NCBI RefSeq assembly: GCF_009829925.1
Contig: NZ_SNVJ01000005.1
Span: 1 to 64,000, forward strand
Direction of reading: 5' to 3'
Length of the DNA: 64,000 bases
DNA from: Teichococcus coralli
GTDB lineage: Bacteria > Pseudomonadota > Alphaproteobacteria > Acetobacterales > Acetobacteraceae
How positions within the stretch are numbered: position 1 is the stretch's first letter; the number at the start of each line of letters is the position of its first letter. Position numbers and translations under genes: made by a program. Positions 18,214 through 27,761 of this stretch are shown here, piece by piece. The notes beneath the pieces are model-generated. The model worked only from the letters and a program-made list of their open reading frames with translations, did no database searches and was not told the origin of the DNA.

Positions 18214-18983
18214 TCCGCTACGAACTTCCCGGCAAGACGGCGCTCGTCACCGGCGGCGCCTCCGGCATCGGGCTGGCCACGGTGCGCGGGCTGGCCGAGG
18301 CCGGCTGCCGTGTCGCCATCAACCACCTGCCGGACGACCCGCGCGCCGAAGGCGTCATCGCCGCGCTGCGCGCCGCCGGGCATGACGTGATCTCCGCGCC
18401 GGGCAATGTGGGCGAGGCCGAAAGCGGACCGCGCATGGTGGAAAAGGCCATCGCCGATCTCGGAGGCAAGCTCGATTACCTCGTGAACAATGCCGGCACG
18501 CCCGGCACCAGCAGCCTGATCCCGCCCGCCGCGCTGGACCGCCTCACCGAGGAGCTCTGGCAGACCGTGCTGCAGGTGAACCTGCTCGGCGTCTTCCGCT
18601 GCGCCAAGGCGGCGGCGCCTGCGCTGAAGGCCTCGCACGGCGCGGTGGTGAACGTCGCCTCCATCGCCGGCCTCGACAGCCCCGGCAGCTCGATGGCCTA
18701 TGGCGCCACCAAGGCGGGCGTCATCAGCCTGACCAAGAACCTGGCGCGCTCGCTTGCGCCGGAGGCGCGGGTGAACGCCATCGCCCCCGGCGCGGTGGAC
18801 AGCCCCTGGATGGTGGAGTGGACGGAGGAGCGCCGCGCTGCCTCCGCCAACAAGGCCCTGCTGAAGCGCCGCAACCAGCCGGAGGACCTGGCCGAGGTCA
18901 TCATCTTCCTGCTCGCCGGCGCACGGATGGTGACGGGGCAGACCGTCGTCGTCGACGGCGGGCTGACGCTGGAGGCGCGGTAG
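18210..18983 (+). CDS. Short-chain dehydrogenase/reductase
   Basis: A 257-residue classical SDR. The cofactor motif is VTGGASGIGLA, N-N-A-G is present, the catalytic Ser is in NVASIAG and the Tyr-Lys pair in S-M-A-Y-G-A-T-K. The C-terminal V-V-D-G-G-L is normal. It is the third gene of the TPP enzyme-dehydrogenase-SDR operon and likely oxidises or reduces an alcohol or ketone intermediate of the same pathway. A hairpin after the stop probably ends the transcript. Confidence 0.88.
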   Translation: MIRYELPGKTALVTGGASGIGLATVRGLAEAGCRVAINHLPDDPRAEGVIAALRAAGHDVISAPGNVGEAESGPRMVEKAIADLGGKLDYLVNNAGTPGTSSLIPPAALDRLTEELWQTVLQVNLLGVFRCAKAAAPALKASHGAVVNVASIAGLDSPGSSMAYGATKAGVISLTKNLARSLAPEARVNAIAPGAVDSPWMVEWTEERRAASANKALLKRRNQPEDLAEVIIFLLAGARMVTGQTVVVDGGLTLEAR

Positions 18984-18992
18984 GCGAAGAGA

Positions 18993-19013
18993 CGAGGGGA
19001 CCTTGTCCCCTCG
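18993..19013. terminator. Bidirectional hairpin terminator
   Basis: A perfect 9-bp inverted repeat (CGAGGGGAC and complement) with a CTT loop lies between the convergent SDR and RidA genes. It has no long T tract. Confidence 0.6.
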
Positions 19014-19052
19014 CGCTCACCCTTCGTGAAACCGCGTTTCCCGGACCTTCCC

Positions 19053-19436
19053 TCAGCCGAGCGCGGCAACGCCCTCGATCTCCAGCAGGAACTCCGGCAG
19101 CGGAAGCGCCTTCACCACCGCCGTGGTGCGCGCGGGATACGGGCCGGGGCCATACCAGGCGGCGTAGAGGCGGTTCATCTCCTTCACGTCCTCCTCGCGC
19201 GTCAGCAGCACGTTGACCTTCACCAGCCGGCTGCGGTCCGCGCCCGCCTGCGCGAGCACCTTGTCCAGCGTCGCCAGCACCAGTTGCATCTGCGCCTCGA
19301 AGCCATCAGGCACGCTGTTGTCGGCGTTCAGCGGCCCGATGCCGGAAACGTAGAGCAAGTCTCCCGTGCGCACCGCATAGGAGAGCGGTGGCGTCCGGAG
19401 CCCGGCCGGCGGCGGAATGTGCGTCAGCGCGCGCAT
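19053..19436 (-). CDS. RidA/YjgF-family protein
   Basis: A 127-residue protein of the RidA family, whose members hydrolyse reactive imine/enamine intermediates or act in specific catabolic pathways. V-S-G-I-G-P-L and V-N-V-L-L-T are recognisable. The C-terminal part has A-R-T-T-A-V-V-K-A-L-P-L-P, where R at the R-x-x-V position, needed for deaminase activity in RidA, seems present. The start at 19436 has GAGGAGGATTG upstream. The gene is divergent from the M20 hydrolase, with about 140 nt between. Confidence 0.85.
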   Translation of the reverse strand: MRALTHIPPPAGLRTPPLSYAVRTGDLLYVSGIGPLNADNSVPDGFEAQMQLVLATLDKVLAQAGADRSRLVKVNVLLTREEDVKEMNRLYAAWYGPGPYPARTTAVVKALPLPEFLLEIEGVAALG

Positions 19437-19573
19437 GGCAATCCTCCTCTTCAGCAGCGCCTCCATCCTGCACGCCATCCGGGCCACAGGCGAGACACCT
19501 TGCCCGCCGCAGGCTGGAGCGGCACGCTGCCTGCTGACGCTGCAACGACCGCAGTCACCGACGGAGCCTCGCC

Positions 19574-20782
19574 ATGCCCCAGGTTGATACCGCCCGCTTT
19601 CTTCAGGACCTGCACGACCTGCGCAGGATCGGCGCCTTCAAGACCGGGGTGCATCGTCCGACCTACTCCCCTGACGACATGGAATCCCGCCGCTGGCTGA
19701 TGCAGCGGATGGAGGAGGTCGGGCTGGAAGCCTCCATCGACGGCATCGGCAACGTTTTCGGCCGCAACAAGGGACCGGGACCGCACCTGCTGGTCGGCAG
19801 CCATATCGAGAGCCAGAACGAGGCCGGCTGGCTGGATGGCGCGCTTGGTGTCGTCGCCGGGCTGGCGCTGGCGCGTGCCGGGCTGCCGGTGGATGTTTGC
19901 GCCTTCGCCGACGAGGAAGGGCATTTCGAGGGCGGCTTTCTCGGCAGCAGGTCCATCATCGGCGAGCTGTCGGAGGAGGAGATCGACCGCAGCCGCAGCC
20001 GCAACGATGGCACGCCGCTGCGGGACGCGCTGAGGGCCGCCGGCCTCGCCGGATTGCCGCGGATGCAGATTGATCCCGCCCGCTACAAGGGCTTCTTCGA
20101 AATGCATATCGAGCAGGGCACGCAGCTTGAGGGGGCCGGGCTGCAGGTCGGCGTCGTCACCGGTATCGTCGCCATCTGGCAGTGGCGGCTGAGCGTGACG
20201 GGGCAGCAGGACCATGCCGGCGGCACCACCATGGCCGAGCGCCGGGATGCCGGGCTGGCGGCGGTGCGCCTGCTCGCCGCCATCGACCGGGAATTTCCGC
20301 GCGTCTGCGGCGAGCGCAGCACCTGGACGACCGGGCGCATCCTGCTGGAGCCGGGTGCGCCGAGCATCATTCCGGGCAAGGCGGAGGTGCTCTTCCAGTT
20401 CCGCGACGTGTCCATGGAGAAGCTGCAGGAGATGGAAGCGGCACTGCGGATGCTCGTGCGCGAGAGCAACCGGCGCGAGCGCAGCCACACCGAGCTCGTC
20501 GGCATCAGCAAGGCGACGCCCGCGCTCTGCGACCCGGCGATGATGCGCGCCCTCGGCGGCGCGGCCGAGGCGCTGGCGCCCGGCGCCTGGCAGGAAATGC
20601 CGAGCGGCGCGGGACATGACGCGCAGTACCTCGCGAAGCGGATGCCCGCCGCGATGCTGTTCACCCCCTCGATCGGCGGCATCAGCCACCATTGGGCGGA
20701 AGACACGAAGGAAGAGGATCTCGCCCTCTGCGTGCGGGTGCTGGCCGAGGGCGCGGAGCGCTACCTGGCAGGCTCGAACTGA
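19574..20782 (+). CDS. M20-family zinc hydrolase (N-carbamoyl amino acid / allantoate amidohydrolase-like)
   Basis: A 402-residue amidohydrolase of the M20 dimetal family. Metal-binding residues are visible in G-S-H-I-E-S (residues near 77), the W-L-D-G-A-L-G segment and A-D-E-E-G. The dimerisation domain carries Q-D-H-A-G-G-T-T-M and the C-terminal G-I-S-H-H. Relatives cleave N-carbamoyl-L-amino acids, allantoate or ureidoglycolate. G-H-F-E-G-G-F-L-G-S differs slightly from the usual E-G-x-R-F-x-x-x-x-x-G-S, so the exact substrate is uncertain. Together with the adjacent RidA it suggests a small nitrogen-compound catabolic pair. Confidence 0.85.
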   Translation: MPQVDTARFLQDLHDLRRIGAFKTGVHRPTYSPDDMESRRWLMQRMEEVGLEASIDGIGNVFGRNKGPGPHLLVGSHIESQNEAGWLDGALGVVAGLALARAGLPVDVCAFADEEGHFEGGFLGSRSIIGELSEEEIDRSRSRNDGTPLRDALRAAGLAGLPRMQIDPARYKGFFEMHIEQGTQLEGAGLQVGVVTGIVAIWQWRLSVTGQQDHAGGTTMAERRDAGLAAVRLLAAIDREFPRVCGERSTWTTGRILLEPGAPSIIPGKAEVLFQFRDVSMEKLQEMEAALRMLVRESNRRERSHTELVGISKATPALCDPAMMRALGGAAEALAPGAWQEMPSGAGHDAQYLAKRMPAAMLFTPSIGGISHHWAEDTKEEDLALCVRVLAEGAERYLAGSN

Positions 20783-20807
20783 GAACTCGAAGAACGAAGA
20801 TGGGGGC

Positions 20808-20829
20808 GCGGGGGAGTTCCTTTCCCCGC
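20808..20829. terminator. Weak hairpin between convergent genes
   Basis: GCGGGG and CCCCGC are separated by 10 nt between the M20 hydrolase and the transglutaminase gene. Only six base pairs, so support is modest. Confidence 0.35.
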
Positions 20830-20837
20830 ACGTCCTC

Positions 20838-21698
20838 CTAGCCCGGCGCCAGATCCACCTCGACCCGCAGGCTATGCCGCCCGCCGCCAAGGATGATGCC
20901 GCGCAGGGGCGAAATGTCGTGGAAGTCGCGTCCCCAGCCCAGCGTGACATGCTCGTCGCGCACGACCAGGGCGTTGGTCGGGTCAAGGTCCACCCAGCCG
21001 TGCTCCAGCCCGAGCCAGGCGCTGACCCAGGCGTGGGACTGGTCGGCGCCCATGAGGGACGCGCCCCCCGGCGGCGGCAGGGTGCGGATGTAGCCGGAAA
21101 CGTAGCGCGCCGGCAGGCCAAGCCCACGCAGCGCGCAGAGCATCAGGTGGGTGAAGTCCTGGCAGACGCCCGCCCGTTGCGCCAGCACCTGCGCGACCGG
21201 CGTGGCGATGCCGGTGACGCCGGGGCGAAAGGCGAAGTCGCGCGGGATGCGCGCGGTCAGGTCCAGCAGCCCTTCCAGCACCGGCTGGCCCGGGCGGAAG
21301 GAGGCAGCCGCATAGGCGGTGGCTTCGGCCTCGGGCGGAAGCATGGGCGAGGGAAGAGCGAACTCGGCCGCCTCAGGCTCCCGCGAGGCCCGTTCCGCGA
21401 CGGTTTCCCAGGGCGGCGTCGCGGCGGGATCAGGAAGGGCGCGGGCGGTAACCTCCACCGTCGCCTCCGCCACCACTTCAAAGACCGAGTGTGGGCGGTC
21501 GAGGAAGAGCCAGGCGACGCGGTTGCCGAAATGGTCGGTGCCGGTGGCGACGCGCGCGGGCTCGGGCTGGCAGGTCAGGCTTTCCGCCAACACGCGCTGG
21601 TGCGGCAGCGGCCGGGGCGCGAGGTGCAGAAGGTGGGTGGCGATGTCCACCGGCTCGGCATAGCGATAGGTGGTGGCGTGGCGCACATGCCACATCAT
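20838..21698 (-). CDS. Transglutaminase-like protease-fold protein
   Basis: A 286-residue protein with the bacterial transglutaminase N-terminal beta domain (begins W-H-V-R-H-A-T-T-Y-R-Y) and the core papain-like domain. The Cys-His-Asp triad is visible as C in R-A-G-V-C-Q-D-F, H in D-Q-S-H-A-W-V and D in W-V-D-L-D-P-T-N. It therefore appears catalytically competent. Its first codons overlap the stop of the ATP-grasp gene. In the predicted three-component system such proteins are proposed to act as peptidases on a ligated peptide; this has not been shown. Confidence 0.87.
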   Translation of the reverse strand: MMWHVRHATTYRYAEPVDIATHLLHLAPRPLPHQRVLAESLTCQPEPARVATGTDHFGNRVAWLFLDRPHSVFEVVAEATVEVTARALPDPAATPPWETVAERASREPEAAEFALPSPMLPPEAEATAYAAASFRPGQPVLEGLLDLTARIPRDFAFRPGVTGIATPVAQVLAQRAGVCQDFTHLMLCALRGLGLPARYVSGYIRTLPPPGGASLMGADQSHAWVSAWLGLEHGWVDLDPTNALVVRDEHVTLGWGRDFHDISPLRGIILGGGRHSLRVEVDLAPG

Positions 21699-24187
21699 CC
21701 CGCGCCTCCGCCGGGATATTCCTGCCCGATCTGCTGGATGGGCGGCAGCAGCGCGAAGTAGCGGCGGGTGATGGCGTCGGAAAGGACGGCGATCTCGCCC
21801 TCCATCGCGGCGAGGCGGGGTGCGAGCGCCACCGCCGCGGCCGCCTGGTCGGGCGCGGCGAGAACCGCGGCGGGCATGGCCTCCACGGTTGCGATCAGCG
21901 CTTCGGCCGGCGGCAGCAGCTCGCACTCTGAGCCGCCATCCACCGACCGCAGCAGGTCGCGGATGGCGTGGAGCTGGAAGGCGAGGCCGCGCGGGTTGCC
22001 GGGCTCGGCCAGCACCAGGTCGAGCGCCGGCGCGGGCTGCAGCGTGCCGAGATAGCGGCTGCGATAGGTGATGACGGAGTCGCACAGCTCCAGCGCCAGC
22101 CGCAACCCGCCCTCGATGCGGCTGGCGCTCTGGCCGAGCGCGAAGCCAAGCTGCGCGGCGATGCTCTGCGCCCGCTCCACGCGCCGCCCGAGGTCGAGAA
22201 AGGCGAACCCGCCGGCGCGCACCATGTTCTCGGCCGCGGCGCCCGCCACGCCAGCCGAGTAGCGGAGCACGCTGCCCAGCACGGCTTCCAGGCCTTGCAG
22301 GCCAAGCTGCGGTGCATCGGCCTGCACGCGCACGGCGCGCAGCGGCAGGGTGAAGAGGGTGTGCATGTCGCCGGTCAGCCGGTCACGCACGGCCTCCACC
22401 AGGCGGCCGATCTCATCGAAGAGCCGCGCGACCGTGCCGCCCTCCCGCAGCGTGCGCCAGAGCGCGGCCTGGAAGGCGGAGCTGGCGGCGGTGTTCGGCA
22501 TGTCCTCGGGCATGACCAGCCCGGCATGGCGCAGGCCCGTGAAGAGTGCCGCCAGCTCCGCCATCTCGCGCGGCAGCAGCGGGCCGCGGTCCAGCCGGGC
22601 CAGGGCCGCGCGCATCAGTCTCGCGGCGCCTTCCATGCGCTCGACGTAGCGGCCGAGCCAGAACAGGTTGTCGGCCACGCGACTGGGAAAGTCGCCACCG
22701 GCACGGCGGATCGGCAACGGCGCCTGGCGTGGCGCGCCCGGCCCCTGGATGCGGCCGCCTTCCTCGCTGAGCACCCAGACATCCTTGGACAGGGCCTGGC
22801 GCGGCAGCCGGCCGATCGGCCCGGTCGCCTCGTCCGGCACACGGGCGAGGCCGCCGGGGAAGGCGCTCCACGCCGCGCCGTCCTGCGCCAGGAAAAGGCG
22901 CAGCAGCACCGGGCGCGGCGCCAGGCCACCACCCTCGACGAAAGGCGCGACGGAGGGCGGAAGGTCGCGCGTGGCGGCGAAGGCGCGCGGCTGCGCCGCC
23001 ACGCGGGCGAGCAGGGTCTCGCGCTGGGCGGGCGTCATGCGGCCGGGGCGCCAGGCGGGGGCGATGCCGTCGGCGGCGGGTCGCAGCAGCCAGGCGTCCG
23101 GGTTGCGCAGCACGGCGGCGAGGGCATCGGGATCCGCCAGCCAGTGCGTCTCGACCGAAGGCAGGCGCAAGGGCTCGCCGAGCAGGTGCTCGCAGAGGCG
23201 CGGCAGCAGGGCGGTCAGGCCCGGCGCCTCGGCCAGGCCGCAGCCGGGCGCATTCACCACCCGTACGCCGCCATGCCGCCAGGCGTCGAGCAGGCCGGGG
23301 ACGCCAGGTTCATGGCCGCCGAATTCCAGCGGATCGAGCAGGCGGCCGTCCATCCGGCGCAGCAGCACGTGGACGGGCTGCAAGCCCTTCAGCGTCTTGA
23401 GGAAAACAGCCCCGCCACGCGCCGCCAGATCGCCCGGCTCCACCAGCGCGCAGGAGAGCTCGCGCGCCAGCAGCACATGCTCGAACCAGAGCGGGTGCTG
23501 CACGCCCGGCGTCAGCAGCGCGATGGCGGCGTTCTCCTGGCGCGGCGGGGCGAGGCGTTGCAGCGCGTCCTGCCAGAGATCGAAGAACGGGCGCAGCGGC
23601 CGCACCTGCTGGCTCTGGAACAAGTGCGGCAGCACGCGCCCGAGCATGCGCCGGTTCTCCTGCGCATGACCGATGCCGGCGGCGCGGCTGGTGCGATCGG
23701 CCAAGACCCGCCAGCACCCGTCGGGCCCGCGCAGCAGGTCGGCGGCATAGGTCTGCAGCATCGGGCGCGGCGGTGGCGCGGCGGCGCTGCGGCAGGGGCG
23801 CAGGAAGGCCGGGTTGGCGAAGAGCAGTTCGGGCGGCACCAGCCGGCCGGCCAGCAGGCGCTGCTCGCCGTACAGGTCGGCCAGCACGGCATCCAGCAAC
23901 CGCGCGCGCTGCGCCAGCCCCTCGGCGAGGGTGGCGAACTCGGCGGCGGGAAGGGGCAGCGGCACCGGATCGCAGCGCCAGGAAGGTTCGGCGCGCCTGA
24001 GGCCAGGCAGCAGGGAGGTGGCGCCCTCCTCCTCGAAGGCGCGGTCGAGCCGGCGCGCGGCCTCGCCGAGGCCGCCCTCGGCGGAGTCGGGCGGCAGGTC
24101 GGAAAGGGCCGCGAGCACGCGCCGCCAGTGCGGCCGCACCTGGCCACGGCCATCGACCATCTCGTCGGGCGGGGAGGGCTGGATCAC
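21695..24187 (-). CDS. Circularly permuted ATP-grasp and alpha-E fusion protein
   Basis: An 830-residue protein. About residues 1-480 form a circularly permuted ATP-grasp domain, with D-L-Y-G-E-Q-R-L near residue 105, an R-T-S-R-A-A-G-I-G-H-A-Q-E-N-R segment and F-V-E-G-G-G-L-A-P-R-P near residue 410. From about residue 510 an all-helical alpha-E domain begins with S-R-V-A-D-N-L-F-W-L-G-R-Y-V-E-R, its signature. In many genomes the two parts are separate adjacent genes. ATP-grasp members are predicted carboxylate-amine ligases. The start is a GTG, 11 nt after the DUF2126 gene. Confidence 0.87.
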   Translation of the reverse strand: MIQPSPPDEMVDGRGQVRPHWRRVLAALSDLPPDSAEGGLGEAARRLDRAFEEEGATSLLPGLRRAEPSWRCDPVPLPLPAAEFATLAEGLAQRARLLDAVLADLYGEQRLLAGRLVPPELLFANPAFLRPCRSAAAPPPRPMLQTYAADLLRGPDGCWRVLADRTSRAAGIGHAQENRRMLGRVLPHLFQSQQVRPLRPFFDLWQDALQRLAPPRQENAAIALLTPGVQHPLWFEHVLLARELSCALVEPGDLAARGGAVFLKTLKGLQPVHVLLRRMDGRLLDPLEFGGHEPGVPGLLDAWRHGGVRVVNAPGCGLAEAPGLTALLPRLCEHLLGEPLRLPSVETHWLADPDALAAVLRNPDAWLLRPAADGIAPAWRPGRMTPAQRETLLARVAAQPRAFAATRDLPPSVAPFVEGGGLAPRPVLLRLFLAQDGAAWSAFPGGLARVPDEATGPIGRLPRQALSKDVWVLSEEGGRIQGPGAPRQAPLPIRRAGGDFPSRVADNLFWLGRYVERMEGAARLMRAALARLDRGPLLPREMAELAALFTGLRHAGLVMPEDMPNTAASSAFQAALWRTLREGGTVARLFDEIGRLVEAVRDRLTGDMHTLFTLPLRAVRVQADAPQLGLQGLEAVLGSVLRYSAGVAGAAAENMVRAGGFAFLDLGRRVERAQSIAAQLGFALGQSASRIEGGLRLALELCDSVITYRSRYLGTLQPAPALDLVLAEPGNPRGLAFQLHAIRDLLRSVDGGSECELLPPAEALIATVEAMPAAVLAAPDQAAAAVALAPRLAAMEGEIAVLSDAITRRYFALLPPIQQIGQEYPGGGAG

Positions 24188-24200
24188 CCGCCGCCCGCTA

Positions 24201-27200
24201 TCATGCGAGGCGGCGCAGGTCGAGGGTCCGGCGCAGCTCCGCCCCCTGCACCGTCAGCGGCGCGGCGCCGGGCCCGGGCGTGTGGCCGCCCCCGGGGGTA
24301 TGTCCGAAGGGGAAGAAGCGGGCGCGGCGCCGCGCCTCCGCCTCGTTGGCGTTCACCGGAAAGCGCTCGTAGTTGCGCCCGCCCGGATGCGCCGCGTGAT
24401 GCATGAAGCCGCCGAGGCTGCGGCCGGTCCAGCTGTCCCAGAGGTCGAAGGTCAGCGGTGTCTGCGCGCGGATGGCCGGGTGCATGGCGGAGGTCGGCGC
24501 CCAGGCCTTGAAGCGCACGCCTGCCACGAACTCGCCGGCGCGGCCGGTAGGGGCCATGGGCAGGGCGCGGCCGTTCACCGCCAGGGTGAAGCGCTCCGGG
24601 GTGAAGCCGGTGGCGCGGAGCTGCAGCCGCTCGGTGCTGCTGTCCACGAAGCGGGCGGTGCCGCCAACGTAGTTTTCCTCGCCCAGGACGTTCCAGGGTT
24701 CCAGCGCGTGCCGCAGTTCAAGGCCGACATCGTGCACCGCCGTCTCGCCCAGCAGCGGGAAGCGGAACGCGAAGTGCGGGTCGAACCACGCCTCCTCCAG
24801 CGGTGCCCCGAGCGCCCTCAGCTCCTCGATGGCGTCGCGGAAATTCTCGCGCGCGTAGTGCGGCAGCATGAAGTCGTCATGCAGGCGGGTTCCCCAGCGC
24901 ACCAGCCGGCGCTCATAGGGTGCCTTCCAGAAGGCGGCGAGGGCGGCGCGCATCAGCAGCATCTGCGCCGCCGACATGCGCGGGTTGGGCGGCATCTCGA
25001 AGGCACGGAACTCCACCAGGCCGCGCCGGCCGCCGGAATGGTCGGGCGAGTAGAGCTTGTCGATGCAGAACTCGGTGCGGTGGGTGTTGCCGGTCATGTC
25101 CGCCAGGATGTTGCGGAACAGCCGGTCCACCAGCCAGGGCGGGCATTCCAGCCCGGGCTCGATCTGCTGGAAGGCGATCTCCAGGTCGTTCAGCACGTCC
25201 TGCCGCGCCTCGTCGATGCGCGGGTGCTGGCTGGTCGGGCCGATGAACAGGCCGGAGAAGAGGAAGGAAAGGCTCGGATGGTTGTGCCAGAAGCCGAGCA
25301 GCGACTTCAGCAGGTCCGGCCGGCGCAGGAAGGGGCTTTCGGCCACCGTCGCGCCGCCCATCACCACATGGTTGCCGCCGCCGGTGCCGACATGGCGGCC
25401 ATCAAGCATGAACTTCTCGGCCGCAAGGCCTTCCTCCCGCGCCAGGGCGTAGAGCTGCTCGGTGCGCTCCACATGCTCGGCCCAGGAAGCGGCGGGATGG
25501 ATGTTCACCTCGATCACCCCAGGATCGGGCGTGACGGAGAAGCCCTGCAGGCGCGGGTCGGAGGGCGGCCCATAGCCTTCCAGCACCACGCGGCGCCCGG
25601 CGGCGGCGGCGGTTTGCTCAACGGCGGCGCAGAGTTCCAGCCAGTCCTCGGCGGCGTAGAGGGGCGGGAAGAAGACGTGCAGCCGGCCTGCGCGCGGCTC
25701 CACCGTCAGTGCGGTGCGGACGAGATCCCGCTCATCGCGGCCGTTCTCGGCAGGCAGCGGCGCGCGGGCGCGGCGCAGTGCCTCGGCGCCGGGCAGCGGA
25801 CCGGCGCCGGGCGCGCCCGCAGGGGACGTGTGCCCGATCTGGTGGTGGATGGGAAACCCGGCTGCGCTTGTGGCGGGCGGCGGCGCAGCGGGGCGGAAGG
25901 CCTGGGCGGGCGGGAGGGGCGCGCGCGAGGCGAAGGGATCGGCCTCGAACTCGGCGGGAATGCTGGCCGGGTCGGCCCAGGGCAGGCTTTCCAGCGGCAG
26001 GCGGGAACCGATCGGTGAATCGCCGGGGACAAGAAAGATCAGGTCATCCTCGCGGAACAGCCACCGGCCGGATTCCCAGCCCCTGCCATCTTTCCGCCGG
26101 CGCAGCGGCAGCACCGAGCCGACGCTCGCCGCCAGCCCCTGGCCGAAGACCTTCGCCAGGCGCGCCCGCTCCAGCGGGTCCTTCAGCCTGGAATCCTCGG
26201 CCAGCACGTTGGCCGGTAGGCGCTTCTCCTTCCAGAGATAATAATGGATGTCCTCATGCGCCGGCTGCACGTGGCGCGCGTCGAGCCCGAGCCGTTCCGC
26301 GAGTGCCGTGGCGAAACCGGCAGCATCGGCGGCGGTGGCGCTGTCCGCGTGCTCGTCGTCGGCGAGGAGGGCGGGGTCGGTCCAGACCGGCTCGCCATCC
26401 TTCCGCCAATAGGCGTTGAGCGCCCAGCGCGGCAGCTGCTCGCCGGGATAATGCTTGCCCGCCGCGTGCTGCACCACGCCGCCCGGCGCCCAGAGCGGCA
26501 TCAGCCGCTTCAGCAGCCGCCCGGCGATGCGCCGCTTGGTCGGGCCAAGGGCATCGGTGTTCCACTCGGGCGCCTCCTGGTCGGTGGCGGAGACGAAGGT
26601 GGGCTCGCCGCCCATGGTCAGCCGCACCTTGCCCTCGGCGAGCTGCGCGTCCACCACCTCGCCGGCCTCCAGGATGTCCTGCCAAGTCTCCTCGGAATAG
26701 GGCTTGGTGACGCGCGGCGTTTCGCGCAGGCGGGTGACGCGCATGCCGAAGTCAAAGGCCACCTCGGCCTTCGACATCACGCCGCTGATCGGCGCGGCCG
26801 ACTGCGGCTCCGGCGTCGCCGCGAGCGGAACATGGCCCTCGCCTGCCAGCAGGCCGGAGGTGGCGTCCAGCCCGACCCAGCCGGCACCGGGAAGATAAAC
26901 CTCCGCCCAGGCATGCAGGTCGGTGAAGTCGGCCTCCGGACCTTCAGGCCCTTCCAGCGGCTTCTCGTCGGCGACGAGCTGGATCAGGTAGCCCGAGACG
27001 AAGCGCGCGGCATAGCCGAGGTTGCGCAACATCTGCACCAGCAGCCAGGCGCTGTCCCGGCAGGAGCCCTTGCCCGCGGTCAGCGTCTGCTCGGGCGACC
27101 AGACGCCTGGCTCCATCCGCACGATGTAGGAGACGCGGCTCCGAACCAGGCTGTTCAGCGCCATCATCATGGAGACGGTGCCCTGCTCGCCGCGCGGCAC

Positions 27201-27599
27201 CTCCGCCAGCAGCGCGGCGAGGCGCGGACCGGGCTCGGCGGCGCGGCGGAAGGGTGCCAGCTCCTGTTCCAGCACCGGGTCATAGCTGAGGGGCCAGGTC
27301 TCGGCCTCGGGCTCCAGGAAGAAGTCGAAGGGATTGATGGTGGCCATGTCGGCCACGAGGTCCACCGTCACGTCGAAATGGGTGATGCGTTCGGGAAAGA
27401 CGACGCGGGCGAGGAAATTTCCCTGCGGGTCCTGCTGCCAGTTCAGGAAGTGCGGCTTGGGCGCGATGCTCAGCGCGTAGGAGAGGATCGGCGTGCGCGC
27501 ATGCGGGGCCGGCCGCAGCCGGATGGTCTGCGGCCCCAGGCTGACGGGGCGATCATAGCGGTAGCTGGTGCGATGGGTCAGCGCGACATGGATCGGCAT
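24201..27599 (-). CDS. Transglutaminase domain plus DUF2126 protein
   Basis: A 1132-residue protein. The N-terminal 300 residues are a transglutaminase module with Cys in G-K-G-S-C-R-D-S-A-W, His in D-L-H-A-W-A-E and Asp in V-G-L-D-A-T-S. The rest is DUF2126, beginning near T-M-G-G-E-P-T-F-V-S and containing H-V-G-T-G-G-G-N-H-V-V and F-R-A-F-E-M-P-P. DUF2126 has been predicted to be a glutamine-synthetase-like or COOH-NH2 ligase fold. It is the first gene of the three-gene operon, with its promoter in the 160 nt before 27762. Its function is uncharacterised. Confidence 0.87.
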   Translation of the reverse strand: MPIHVALTHRTSYRYDRPVSLGPQTIRLRPAPHARTPILSYALSIAPKPHFLNWQQDPQGNFLARVVFPERITHFDVTVDLVADMATINPFDFFLEPEAETWPLSYDPVLEQELAPFRRAAEPGPRLAALLAEVPRGEQGTVSMMMALNSLVRSRVSYIVRMEPGVWSPEQTLTAGKGSCRDSAWLLVQMLRNLGYAARFVSGYLIQLVADEKPLEGPEGPEADFTDLHAWAEVYLPGAGWVGLDATSGLLAGEGHVPLAATPEPQSAAPISGVMSKAEVAFDFGMRVTRLRETPRVTKPYSEETWQDILEAGEVVDAQLAEGKVRLTMGGEPTFVSATDQEAPEWNTDALGPTKRRIAGRLLKRLMPLWAPGGVVQHAAGKHYPGEQLPRWALNAYWRKDGEPVWTDPALLADDEHADSATAADAAGFATALAERLGLDARHVQPAHEDIHYYLWKEKRLPANVLAEDSRLKDPLERARLAKVFGQGLAASVGSVLPLRRRKDGRGWESGRWLFREDDLIFLVPGDSPIGSRLPLESLPWADPASIPAEFEADPFASRAPLPPAQAFRPAAPPPATSAAGFPIHHQIGHTSPAGAPGAGPLPGAEALRRARAPLPAENGRDERDLVRTALTVEPRAGRLHVFFPPLYAAEDWLELCAAVEQTAAAAGRRVVLEGYGPPSDPRLQGFSVTPDPGVIEVNIHPAASWAEHVERTEQLYALAREEGLAAEKFMLDGRHVGTGGGNHVVMGGATVAESPFLRRPDLLKSLLGFWHNHPSLSFLFSGLFIGPTSQHPRIDEARQDVLNDLEIAFQQIEPGLECPPWLVDRLFRNILADMTGNTHRTEFCIDKLYSPDHSGGRRGLVEFRAFEMPPNPRMSAAQMLLMRAALAAFWKAPYERRLVRWGTRLHDDFMLPHYARENFRDAIEELRALGAPLEEAWFDPHFAFRFPLLGETAVHDVGLELRHALEPWNVLGEENYVGGTARFVDSSTERLQLRATGFTPERFTLAVNGRALPMAPTGRAGEFVAGVRFKAWAPTSAMHPAIRAQTPLTFDLWDSWTGRSLGGFMHHAAHPGGRNYERFPVNANEAEARRRARFFPFGHTPGGGHTPGPGAAPLTVQGAELRRTLDLRRLA

Positions 27600-27761
27600 G
27601 CGAGGGCCCGGCTGCTGTTGCTGCAGTGCAGCTTAGACCTTGCCTCGCGCGCCGCGAAACCCGCTATGAACGACGGCGTGGCAGGGCCGTCTTGGCGATC
27701 CGGCCGGCCCATCCCATCATGCCGCCCTCGCTGGATGACCCACAGGCGGAGGCTTTCCTTT

